From an uncultured Faecalibacterium sp. (GTDB lineage: Bacteria > Bacillota > Clostridia > Oscillospirales > Ruminococcaceae): DNA of 6,247 nucleotides. Made by a program: the position numbers and the translations under genes. The stretch lies in contig CAKSXW010000074.1 in the NCBI GenBank assembly GCA_934518555.1, forward strand, positions 1-6,247, read 5' to 3'. The notes under the pieces are model-generated. The model was given only the letters and a program-made list of their open reading frames with translations. It made no database searches and was not told where the DNA came from. Shown here in pieces: positions 1 to 5,450 of this stretch (positions are counted from its first letter, which is position 1; every line of letters starts with the position of its first letter).

Positions 1-14
1 CTTGGCGCTCAAGT

Positions 15-43
15 ATAATACCACACCCCCGGACGATTGTCAA
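15..43 (-). promoter_or_regulatory. Leftward promoter for a gene outside the window
   Basis: On the minus strand a perfect -35 box TTGACA (plus-strand 38-43) lies 17 nt from a -10 box TATTAT (15-20), a near-consensus housekeeping-sigma promoter. It would start transcription near the left edge and read out of the window, away from aroD. The gene it serves is not visible. The match and spacing are seen directly; activity is inferred. Confidence 0.6.
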
Positions 44-55
44 CACTTTTTGACA
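38..55. repeat. Inverted repeat over the leftward -35 box
   Basis: TGTCAA (38-43) and TTGACA (50-55) are perfect 6-bp inverted arms separated by 6 nt. The left arm is the -35 box of the leftward promoter. The right arm is a second TTGACA, facing right, but no good -10 lies 16-18 nt after it. This may be a repressor site or simply two opposed -35-like hexamers. Confidence 0.35.
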
Positions 56-114
56 TCTTTTTTCCAATTTCTTTGCGCCGCAGAAAATCCCCCTGTTTTT
101 CTCTTATTATAATA

Positions 115-138
115 GCCGCCTTTTCTTGACAAGGCGGC
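115..138. repeat. 8-bp inverted repeat overlapping the aroD -35 box
   Basis: GCCGCCTT (115-122) and AAGGCGGC (131-138) form perfect 8-bp arms around an 8-nt loop. The right half covers the -35 hexamer of the aroD promoter (126-131). No T-run follows on the plus strand, and the minus-strand flank TATTATAATA is not a clean U-tract, so a terminator role is poorly supported. A protein binding site controlling aroD is the more natural reading, but this is inference. Confidence 0.5.
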
Positions 139-154
139 GGGCAGAACGTATTAT
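126..154 (+). promoter_or_regulatory. Promoter of aroD
   Basis: A perfect -35 box TTGACA (126-131), an exact 17-nt spacer and a -10 box TATTAT (149-154, five of six consensus bases) form a strong housekeeping-sigma promoter. Transcription should begin near 160-162, giving a leader of about 52 nt before the aroD ATG. Inverted repeats lie on both the -35 box and the start site, so the promoter may be regulated despite its strength. It probably also transcribes the downstream radical SAM gene. Confidence 0.75.
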
Positions 155-166
155 GGAATCATTCCA
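154..166. repeat. 13-bp palindrome at the aroD transcription start
   Basis: TGGAAT-C-ATTCCA is a perfect palindrome with 6-bp arms around one central base. It begins at the last base of the -10 box and is centred on the predicted +1. This is a typical place for a repressor operator. No regulator is encoded in the window, and its identity cannot be told from the site. Confidence 0.4.
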
Positions 167-213
167 GTATCCTGTATGAGATAGCTGTACTTATTATATA
201 AAGGAGAACCGCC

Positions 214-969
214 ATGTCCTGTGTCAACATCCGCGGCTGCCGCATCGGGGAGGGCCGCCCAAAGGTCATCCTGCCCATTGTAGAGGGCACCGAAGCCACC
301 ATTCTGGAAAAGGCCGCGCAGTTTTCAACATTGCAAGCCGATTGTGTGGAATGGCGCGTGGACTATTTTGAAGGTGTCCGTGCCCCCGGTGCTGTTGCCC
401 GCTGTCTGGCAAAGATGCGGGTCATCCTGAGGGACAAGCTGCTGCTGGTGACCTTCCGCACAAAAACGGAGGGCAGTGAGCAAGCGCTCTCCCACCCGGA
501 GTACCTTGACTTTTTGAGCCTGATCCTCGACACTGACTGCGCCGACCTGCTGGACATCGAGTTCTTCACCGCCGGGGCAGACCTGCCCAAACTGGTGGAG
601 CAGGCACATTCCGCCGGGGTAGCGGTGGTGTGTTCCAGCCACGATTTTGCCAAGACCCCGCCCCGGGCAGAGCTCGTCTGCCGCATGGTGCAGATGCAGC
701 AGGCCGGTGCCGACCTGCCCAAGCTGGCCGTGATGCCTCAGTGTCGCGCTGATGTACTGGAGCTGCTGGCCGCCACCGCCGAGATGGCAGAGCACCACCC
801 GGAGACCCCCGTCATCACCATGAGCATGGGAGCGTTGGGTGCAGTGAGCCGTCTGGCCGGGGAGGCCTTTGGCTCTGCCATGACCTTTGCCAATCCCGGG
901 CAGGCCAGTGCGCCGGGGCAGGTGCCGTTGGAGGTCGTAAACCAGGTGCTGGATGCACTGCATTTGTAA
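214..969 (+). CDS. aroD: Type I 3-dehydroquinate dehydratase
   Basis: This 251-residue cytosolic enzyme converts 3-dehydroquinate to 3-dehydroshikimate, the third step of the shikimate pathway to chorismate and aromatic amino acids. It is the class I, Schiff-base-forming TIM-barrel type, at the usual family length. The Schiff-base lysine is K170 (DLPKLAVMP) and the catalytic histidine H143 (SSHDF). Substrate-contact residues E46 and R48 (VEWRVD), R82 (FRTK), R213 (SRLAGEAFGS), S232 and Q236 (ASAPGQ) are all present, at the same numbers as I recall for the E. coli and Salmonella enzymes. The start is fixed by AAGGAG at 201-206, 7 nt before the ATG. No other shikimate gene lies in the window. 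It probably shares a transcript with the radical SAM gene 28 nt downstream. Its GC content and codon use fit the GC-rich background. Confidence 0.96.
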   Translation: MSCVNIRGCRIGEGRPKVILPIVEGTEATILEKAAQFSTLQADCVEWRVDYFEGVRAPGAVARCLAKMRVILRDKLLLVTFRTKTEGSEQALSHPEYLDFLSLILDTDCADLLDIEFFTAGADLPKLVEQAHSAGVAVVCSSHDFAKTPPRAELVCRMVQMQQAGADLPKLAVMPQCRADVLELLAATAEMAEHHPETPVITMSMGALGAVSRLAGEAFGSAMTFANPGQASAPGQVPLEVVNQVLDALHL

Positions 970-986
970 CCAACAAATCGGAATTT

Positions 987-993
987 GGAGGAG
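987..993 (+). promoter_or_regulatory. Ribosome binding site setting the radical SAM start
   Basis: GGAGGAG ends 4 nt before the ATG at 998 and is a near-perfect Shine-Dalgarno sequence. The frame is open further upstream to an ATG at 953, but that start lies inside aroD, lacks a comparable site and would add 15 residues without family resemblance. The 998 start is therefore preferred. Confidence 0.8.
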
Positions 994-997
994 CACC

Positions 998-1486
998 ATG
1001 GCATCAATCTATTATACAGAAGTAGATTTGAGTCCATATGAAGTTCCTAATGAGCAAAGCCTTTGCATTTACATTTCAGGATGTCAGCAAGTCTGTCAGA
1101 ATTGTCACTATCCAGATTTAAGAAAAGTAAATTATGGAGAACCACTTATTGATTTCTTTGAAAAACTGCTGGAGCTGTATTTTTATCAGGCAACGTGTGT
1201 TTGCTTTTTGGGAGAAGGCGAAAACACACCACAAAGTCGCAGAGAGCTAACAATATTTGCAAAGCAGGCTTCAAAAATGGGAAAGAGGGTTTGTTTGTAC
1301 TCTGGTCGTGATATTGAGCCGGAAAATTGGATGAATGTGTTTGATTATATCAAGGTTGGCAGCTACCAGCAATTCTTGGGTCCCTTGGATTCACCCTCTA
1401 CGAATCAGGTATTTTACCGAAAAAACGTAGATGGAATATACGAAAATATCACATACACATTTTGGTTACGAGAAATGGTTCTGTAA
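998..1486 (+). CDS. Small NrdG-like radical SAM protein
   Basis: This 162-residue protein resembles the activase of anaerobic (class III) ribonucleotide reductase, a radical SAM enzyme that installs a glycyl radical on its partner. The cluster motif is CX3CX2C: C29, C33 and C36 in SGCQQVCQNCHYPD. The size fits NrdG, usually about 150-175 residues. The C-terminal part, DYIKVGSYQQFLGPLDSP then STNQ (residues 116-136), resembles the NrdG segment ending in a TNQ or SNQ motif. The usual GGDPL-type SAM-binding segment seems replaced by FLGEGE (70-75). The variant NrdG3-type group is a possible home. No nrdD or other glycyl radical enzyme is nearby, so the partner is unknown. The gene is AT-rich (33% GC over 1081-1140) and uses TTA, CTA and TCA codons that the neighbouring leftward operon avoids, which suggests separate ancestry. 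It probably rides on the aroD transcript. The radical SAM call is firm; the exact substrate is not. Confidence 0.82.
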   Translation: MASIYYTEVDLSPYEVPNEQSLCIYISGCQQVCQNCHYPDLRKVNYGEPLIDFFEKLLELYFYQATCVCFLGEGENTPQSRRELTIFAKQASKMGKRVCLYSGRDIEPENWMNVFDYIKVGSYQQFLGPLDSPSTNQVFYRKNVDGIYENITYTFWLREMVL

Positions 1487-1512
1487 CTTCCAGTTTGTCG
1501 CACATCCTGCCT

Positions 1513-1570
1513 AAAACATAAACCGGAACGGTCTTCCCTTTTTCGGGTGGATCGTTCCGGTTTTTATGTT
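1513..1570. terminator. Bidirectional intrinsic terminator between converging units
   Basis: CCGGAACGGTC (1523-1533) pairs with GATCGTTCCGG (1550-1560), including one G-U pair. An inner CCC/GGG (1536-1538 with 1545-1547) extends the hairpin to a small T-rich loop. TTTTTATGTT follows on the plus strand. The complementary AAAACATAAA on the left gives TTTATGTTTT for leftward transcripts. It lies 37 nt after the radical SAM stop and 26 nt beyond the icd stop, so it suits both converging transcripts. Confidence 0.88.
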
Positions 1571-1585
1571 ATATTGAAAATTGTT

Positions 1586-2797
1586 TTATGCCAGCTTGGC
1601 TTCCAGACGGGTGCGGATGGCCTTGATAAAGCCCTCGCTATCCACCACGGTGGGGGTGATGCCCTCGGCCAGGGCGCTCAGATCCTTGGTCATGATGCCG
1701 TCGTTCAGGGTCTGCAGGCTGGCTTCTTCCAGAGCCTGGCCAAAGTGCACCAGCTCCGGCAGGTCGTCCAGCTCGCCACGCTTCTTCAGGGCACCGGACC
1801 AGGCAAAGATGGTGGCCATGGGGTTGGTGGAGGTCTTTTCGCCCTTCAGATACTTATAATAATGACGGGTAACGGTGCCGTGGGCGGCCTCGTACTCATA
1901 CTTGCCGTCGGGGCTTACCAGCACACTGGTCATCATGGCCAGGGAGCCGAAGGCCGTGGACACCATATCGCTCATGACATCGCCGTCGTAGTTCTTGCAG
2001 GCCCAGACAAAGCCGCCCTCGCTGCGGATGACACGGGCCACGATGTCGTCGATGAGGCTGTAGAAGTAGGTGATGCCGGCGGCCTCAAACTTTGCCTTGT
2101 ACTCGGCGTCGTAGATCTCCTGGAAGATATCCTTGAATGTGTGGTCGTACTTTTTGGAGATGGTATCCTTGGCACCAAACCACAGGTCCTGCTTTACATC
2201 CAGGGCATAGTTGAAGCAGCTGCGTGCAAAGCTGCGGATGGAATCATCCTTGTTGTACTGGCCTTGCAGCACACCGGCCCCCTCAAAGTCAAAGACCGTG
2301 GCACGCTGCTGGGTGCCGTCGGCACCAGTGAACAGCAGCTCTGCCTTGCCTGCACCGGGAATGCGGAACTCGGTGCACTTATACACGTCACCGTAGGCGT
2401 GACGGGCAATGGTGATGGGCTTTTGCCAGTTTTTGACCACCGGCTTGATGCAGTCGATCATAATGGGAGCCCGGAACACGGTGCCGTCCAGCACCGCACG
2501 GATGGTGCCGTTGGGGCTCTTCCACATCTCATGGAGCTTGTACTCGTCCATGCGCTGGGCGTTGGGGGTGATGGTGGCGCACTTTACCGACACGCCGTAC
2601 TTCTTGTTGGCCAGGGCAGCGTCCATGGTCACCTGGTCCCCGGTGGCGTCCCGGTGGGGCAGGCCCAGATCGTAGTACTCGGTCTTGAGGTCCACAAAGG
2701 GGAGGATCAGCTCGTCCTTGATCATCTTCCACAGAATGCGGGTCATCTCGTCGCCGTCCATCTCCACCAGGGGGGTGGTCATCTTGATCTTTTCCAT
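1586..2797 (-). CDS. icd: NADP-dependent isocitrate dehydrogenase, eukaryote-type
   Basis: This 403-residue cytosolic enzyme oxidatively decarboxylates isocitrate to 2-oxoglutarate, making NADPH and requiring Mg2+ or Mn2+. It belongs to the subfamily that includes human IDH1, not the E. coli Icd type; length and motif numbering nearly match IDH1. Isocitrate binding is shown by SPNGTIR (94-100), R109 in GTVFR and R132 in ARHAYGD, with Y139. Metal-binding aspartates lie in LIDD (D250/D251) and YDGDVMSD (D271, D273, D277), and the catalytic lysine is probably K210. R311 and H312 in GTVTRHY match the residues that read the NADP 2'-phosphate, followed by KTSTNP and IFAW. It is the last gene of a leftward operon, 60 nt after the aminotransferase, and ends at the terminator. 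The ribosome site (AGGAAAGGG) is somewhat distant from the ATG; a second Met at residue 6 is an alternative start. The gene contains no TTA, CTA or TCA codons. Confidence 0.96.
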   Translation of the reverse strand: MEKIKMTTPLVEMDGDEMTRILWKMIKDELILPFVDLKTEYYDLGLPHRDATGDQVTMDAALANKKYGVSVKCATITPNAQRMDEYKLHEMWKSPNGTIRAVLDGTVFRAPIMIDCIKPVVKNWQKPITIARHAYGDVYKCTEFRIPGAGKAELLFTGADGTQQRATVFDFEGAGVLQGQYNKDDSIRSFARSCFNYALDVKQDLWFGAKDTISKKYDHTFKDIFQEIYDAEYKAKFEAAGITYFYSLIDDIVARVIRSEGGFVWACKNYDGDVMSDMVSTAFGSLAMMTSVLVSPDGKYEYEAAHGTVTRHYYKYLKGEKTSTNPMATIFAWSGALKKRGELDDLPELVHFGQALEEASLQTLNDGIMTKDLSALAEGITPTVVDSEGFIKAIRTRLEAKLA

Positions 2798-2835
2798 AAC
2801 AGGGTTCCCTTTCCTCTATCGGTTGTGTATTTCAT

Positions 2836-2850
2836 GCCCCATACAGGGGC
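2836..2850. repeat. Small hairpin between aminotransferase and icd
   Basis: GCCCC-ATACA-GGGGC forms a 5-bp GC stem with a 5-nt loop, 7 nt after the aminotransferase stop codon on the leftward transcript. No U-run follows, so it is not a standard terminator. It could stabilise or partly attenuate the mRNA between the two genes. Such short repeats also arise by chance in GC-rich DNA. Confidence 0.3.
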
Positions 2851-2857
2851 GTTCCGG

Positions 2858-4045
2858 TTACTTGCGATAGGCTGCCGCCAGCTTTTCCAAAGCCGGCAGG
2901 CTGCGCTTTACCTTTTCGGTGTCGATGCAGTAGGCCAGGCGCACATAGCCCTTTACCCCAAAGCTGTCACTGGGCACCAGCAGCAGATCAAATTCCCGGG
3001 CCTTCTGGCAGAAGGCGTTGGCGTCTGCCTCCAGAGCCTTGGGGAAGATATAGAAAGTGCCCCCAGGGCGTTCCACCTCAAAGCCCAGCTGGGTGAGCTT
3101 GTGATACAGCAGGTCCCGGTTGGTCTGGTAGACCCCCAGATCGCTGGTGATGCCCTGGCAGCGGCTGACGGCCCGTTGGATGATGCTGGGGGGGCAGTTG
3201 TGGCCGGTGAACCGGGAGATCTGGCTCATCATGTCCACCAGCACCTCCTCCCCTTCGCAGCCCGGCCTCACCGCCACATAGCCCAGACGCTCGCCGGGGA
3301 GGCTGAGGCTCTTGGAATAGGAGAAGCAGGTCAGGGTGTGGGGGTAGAAGGCCGCCGGGTAGGGCACGGTGTAGCCGTCGAACACGATGTCCCGGTAGGG
3401 TTCGTCGCTGACCAAAAAGATGTTGTGACCAAAGGCCTTGCTTTTTTCCGTCAGAAGCTGGGCCATAGCCGTAAGGGTCTGGGCCGAGTACACCACGCCA
3501 GTGGGGTTGTTGGGGGTGTTGATGAGCACACAGGTCACCTGGGGGGTGAGCATCTGCTCAAAGGCCTCCAGGTTGGGCTGGAAGGTGGGGGCCTGGGGCG
3601 GCACCACCTTCAGATGGGCTCCCGTGCCCTCCACATAGGGGCCGTATTCCGGAAAGTAGGGGGCGAAGGTCAGCACCTGGTCCCCGGGCTGGGTCACCGC
3701 CCGGATGGCGTGGGCAATGGCTCCGGCAGCACCGGTGGTGGGGAAGATATGCTTTGTCTGGTAGGGCAGGCCGAAGGTCCGGGCCAGGTGGTCCGCCACC
3801 GCTGCCCGGAACTCCGGGTCTCCCTGGCTGGGGCAGTAGCCGTGGAGGCTTACCGGGTCCTCCTGGGCCAGCAGCTCCTGCATGGCGGCAGTAAAGGCCT
3901 CCGGGCAGGGCACGCTGGGGTTGCCCAGGGAATAATCGAACACGTTCTCATAGCCCACCTGGGCCGCACGCTGCCGCCCATACATAAAGGTCTCCCGGAT
4001 CACACTTTTGTTGTCCAGCATGGCACGATAGGTCTCGTTCAGCAT
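2858..4045 (-). CDS. PLP-dependent class I/II aminotransferase (aspartate aminotransferase-like)
   Basis: This 395-residue protein has the fold-type I aminotransferase layout. Visible motifs are the N-terminal SLGNPSVP (39-46), the cofactor loop TTGAAGAI (103-110), NTPNNPTG (176-183, with the conserved PLP-contacting Asn), SDEPYRD (213-219, Asp on the pyridine nitrogen), the Schiff-base lysine K245 in SYSKSLSLPGERLGY, and R369 in YVRLAYC, which should bind the substrate carboxylate. It would move an amino group between an amino acid and a 2-oxo acid, most likely using glutamate/2-oxoglutarate on one side. Aspartate is a reasonable guess for the other substrate, but the sequence does not settle it. 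AGGGGGG (4053-4059) lies 7 nt before the ATG. The gene sits 24 nt after the transporter and 60 nt before icd on one transcript. Its neighbour icd makes 2-oxoglutarate, supporting a nitrogen-metabolism role. Confidence 0.9.
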   Translation of the reverse strand: MLNETYRAMLDNKSVIRETFMYGRQRAAQVGYENVFDYSLGNPSVPCPEAFTAAMQELLAQEDPVSLHGYCPSQGDPEFRAAVADHLARTFGLPYQTKHIFPTTGAAGAIAHAIRAVTQPGDQVLTFAPYFPEYGPYVEGTGAHLKVVPPQAPTFQPNLEAFEQMLTPQVTCVLINTPNNPTGVVYSAQTLTAMAQLLTEKSKAFGHNIFLVSDEPYRDIVFDGYTVPYPAAFYPHTLTCFSYSKSLSLPGERLGYVAVRPGCEGEEVLVDMMSQISRFTGHNCPPSIIQRAVSRCQGITSDLGVYQTNRDLLYHKLTQLGFEVERPGGTFYIFPKALEADANAFCQKAREFDLLLVPSDSFGVKGYVRLAYCIDTEKVKRSLPALEKLAAAYRK

Positions 4046-4069
4046 TCTGTATCCCCCCTAAAGATCTTT

Positions 4070-5257
4070 TTAAGCCTGGTGCGGAGCAGGGGCATAGCTC
4101 TGCTCCAATTTGATGATGCCGTTGTAAGTAGGGTCCTGTTCCTTCAGGAATTTTTCCATCCGGGCCAGCAGCTCCACCCGGTCCCCTTTGTAGCCGGCCG
4201 GCACCACCAGGTCAAACAGCACGTTGGTGTGGGTCTTGCCCGGCACCACCCGCAGGTCGTGGAGGGAAAGCTCCGGGTCCAGGCTGTGGAGCTCTTGGGT
4301 CAGGTTGTTCCGCAGCACCCCCACCGCAGCGTCGGAGGTAACGATGGGGTCGTAGTGGATGGTCACCATAAGGCGGTCATTCTTCAAAAAGTCTCGTTCG
4401 ATGTTGTCGATGAGGTCGTGGGCATCCAGAGGGTCCTGTTCTGCCGGCAGCTCCACATGGAGGGAGGCGAACTGGTGGCCGGGGCCGTAATCGTGGACCA
4501 TCAGGTCGTGCATCCCCAGCACCCCGGGGTAGCTCAGCACCGTGCGCTCGATGTGGTCCACCAGGTCCTCGCTGGGGCTTTCCCCCAGCAGGGGGCTCAG
4601 GGTGCTCATGACCAGCCCCCAGCCGGAGACCAGGATGAACACCGCCACCCCCACGCCCATGAGGCCGTCCAGGATATCCCAGCCGGTCATGCGGCACAGC
4701 AGGGTGGACACCAGCACGGCACCGGTGCTCAGCACATCGTTGCGGCTGTCGGCGGCAGTGGCGATCAGGGTCTCGGAGCCGATGGTGCGGCCAATGGTGC
4801 GGTTGAAGCCGCTCATCCACAGTTTGACCAGGATGGAGGCCGCCAGCACCGCCACCGTCAGCAGGCTGAACTGCACCGGCGTGGGGTGCAGCACCTTGCC
4901 CACCGAGTCCTTCAGCAGGGAAAATCCGATGCCCAGGATGGTAACGCTGACCACCAGCCCTGCCAGGTATTCGAACCGGGCGTGGCCGTAGGGGTGCTCG
5001 GCATCCGGGGCCTTGGCGGCCAGCTTAAAGCCCACCAGGCTGACGATGTTGGAGGAGGCGTCGGACAGGTTGTTGATGGCATCGGCCATAATGGCAATGG
5101 AGCCAAACAGGGTGCCTACCGTCAGCTTGCCCAGGCACAGCAGCAGGTTGCACACCATGCCCACCACGCTGGCCAGGTTGCCGTAGGCAGCCCGGACCCG
5201 GGGGTCCTGGGGTGCGCCGGAATTGCGGATAAACAAGCGGATCAACAACTGGGTCAT
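4070..5257 (-). CDS. Cation diffusion facilitator transporter, probable Mn2+ exporter with doubled C-terminal domain
   Basis: This 395-residue inner-membrane protein belongs to the CDF family, which exports divalent metals by proton exchange. Six membrane helices are seen at about 28-50, 54-79, 97-115, 130-148, 165-188 and 195-222, with the conserved HPYGHARFEYLAG after helix 2. The transport site aligns to N62 and D66 (helix 2) and D170 and D174 (helix 5, DSRND). Zinc exporters such as YiiP have His in helix 5; an N-D-D-D or D-D-D-D set is associated with Mn2+. The first cytoplasmic domain (about 225-305) keeps positions matching YiiP metal ligands: H250, H267, H280, H301 and D303. A second, similar segment follows (about 312-388), making the protein some 90-100 residues longer than usual. 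GGGAGG (5265-5270) precedes the ATG. It is the first gene of the leftward operon. The family is certain; Mn2+ is an inference from four residues. Confidence 0.92.
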   Translation of the reverse strand: MTQLLIRLFIRNSGAPQDPRVRAAYGNLASVVGMVCNLLLCLGKLTVGTLFGSIAIMADAINNLSDASSNIVSLVGFKLAAKAPDAEHPYGHARFEYLAGLVVSVTILGIGFSLLKDSVGKVLHPTPVQFSLLTVAVLAASILVKLWMSGFNRTIGRTIGSETLIATAADSRNDVLSTGAVLVSTLLCRMTGWDILDGLMGVGVAVFILVSGWGLVMSTLSPLLGESPSEDLVDHIERTVLSYPGVLGMHDLMVHDYGPGHQFASLHVELPAEQDPLDAHDLIDNIERDFLKNDRLMVTIHYDPIVTSDAAVGVLRNNLTQELHSLDPELSLHDLRVVPGKTHTNVLFDLVVPAGYKGDRVELLARMEKFLKEQDPTYNGIIKLEQSYAPAPHQA

Positions 5258-5270
5258 AAGAATTCCTCCC

Positions 5271-5296
5271 GGGCAGCACGGGTCTCCGGCCTGCCC
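5271..5296 (-). promoter_or_regulatory. Leader hairpin next to the transporter ribosome site
   Basis: In the transporter mRNA leader, GGGCAG (complement of 5291-5296) can pair with CTGCCC (complement of 5271-5276) around a 14-nt loop. The second arm directly abuts the Shine-Dalgarno GGGAGG (5265-5270). It might modulate translation. The whole leader is only about 45 nt, too short for the known yybP-ykoY manganese riboswitch. Confidence 0.3.
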
Positions 5297-5307
5297 AATG
5301 TTCTCTT

Positions 5308-5336
5308 AGTATAACATTTCGCTTTCTGGTTTGAAA
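5308..5336 (-). promoter_or_regulatory. Promoter of the transporter-aminotransferase-icd operon
   Basis: On the minus strand an extended -10 element TGTTATACT is present (hexamer TATACT, plus-strand 5308-5313), with a weak -35 TTTCAA (5331-5336) at a 17-nt spacing. The TG dinucleotide would offset the poor -35. Transcription should start near 5301, about 43 nt before the transporter ATG. No other convincing promoter was found within the operon. Confidence 0.6.
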
Positions 5337-5376
5337 GACGTTTCGCAAATTTCTCGTGTTTGCGGCCCCTCAGATG

Positions 5377-5418
5377 AAAAATAGAGCACCGAAAGGTCCA
5401 GCGATCTTTCGGTGCTCT
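5377..5418 (-). terminator. Intrinsic terminator of ptsI
   Basis: Positions 5383-5398 pair with 5403-5418 to form a 16-bp stem (15 Watson-Crick pairs and one G-U) closed by a 4-nt loop. On the minus strand a single A and then TTTTT (complement of 5377-5381) follow the stem. It begins about 32 nt after the ptsI stop codon. It separates ptsI from the transporter operon promoter some 40 nt further on, so the two leftward units should be transcribed independently. Confidence 0.92.
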
Positions 5419-5440
5419 CAGATTCAAGTCAGGGTACTGT

Positions 5441-5450
5441 GCCCCGGGGC
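5441..5450. repeat. GC palindrome directly after the ptsI stop
   Basis: GCCCCGGGGC is a perfect 10-bp palindrome lying immediately after the ptsI TAA on the leftward transcript. It has no loop, so it cannot fold as a full-length RNA hairpin. Its arms match those of the 2836-2850 hairpin, also just after a stop codon. Its role is unknown and chance is likely. Confidence 0.2.

Noticed and set aside
108..113. A perfect TATAAT facing right, upstream of the aroD promoter.
   Set aside because: No -35-like hexamer occurs 16-18 nt before it. A leftward reading of the same AT-rich stretch has TTGTCA with only a 15-nt spacer. It may simply be AT-rich flank of the main promoter.
577..735. Repeated ADLPKL in aroD at residues 122-127 and 166-171.
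   Set aside because: The second copy carries the conserved Schiff-base lysine and the first is a different part of the barrel. The similarity does not extend beyond six or seven residues, so chance is likely.
953..997. Upstream ATG extending the radical SAM protein by 15 residues.
   Set aside because: The extension overlaps the aroD end and lacks a ribosome site. A strong GGAGGAG directly precedes the ATG at 998.
325..1037. Minus-strand open frames opposite aroD.
   Set aside because: They are antisense shadows of a clearly identified enzyme gene, with no ribosome sites and no recognisable protein features.
5258..5306. A yybP-ykoY manganese riboswitch ahead of the probable Mn2+ exporter.
   Set aside because: The leader from the predicted start is only about 43 nt and none of the riboswitch's conserved loops is present.
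1547..5314. A 1255-residue plus-strand open frame.
   Set aside because: It is the exact codon-by-codon antisense of three well-recognised minus-strand genes and their gaps. The translation is low-complexity (rich in His, Gly, Val and Gln), starts inside the terminator hairpin and has no ribosome site.
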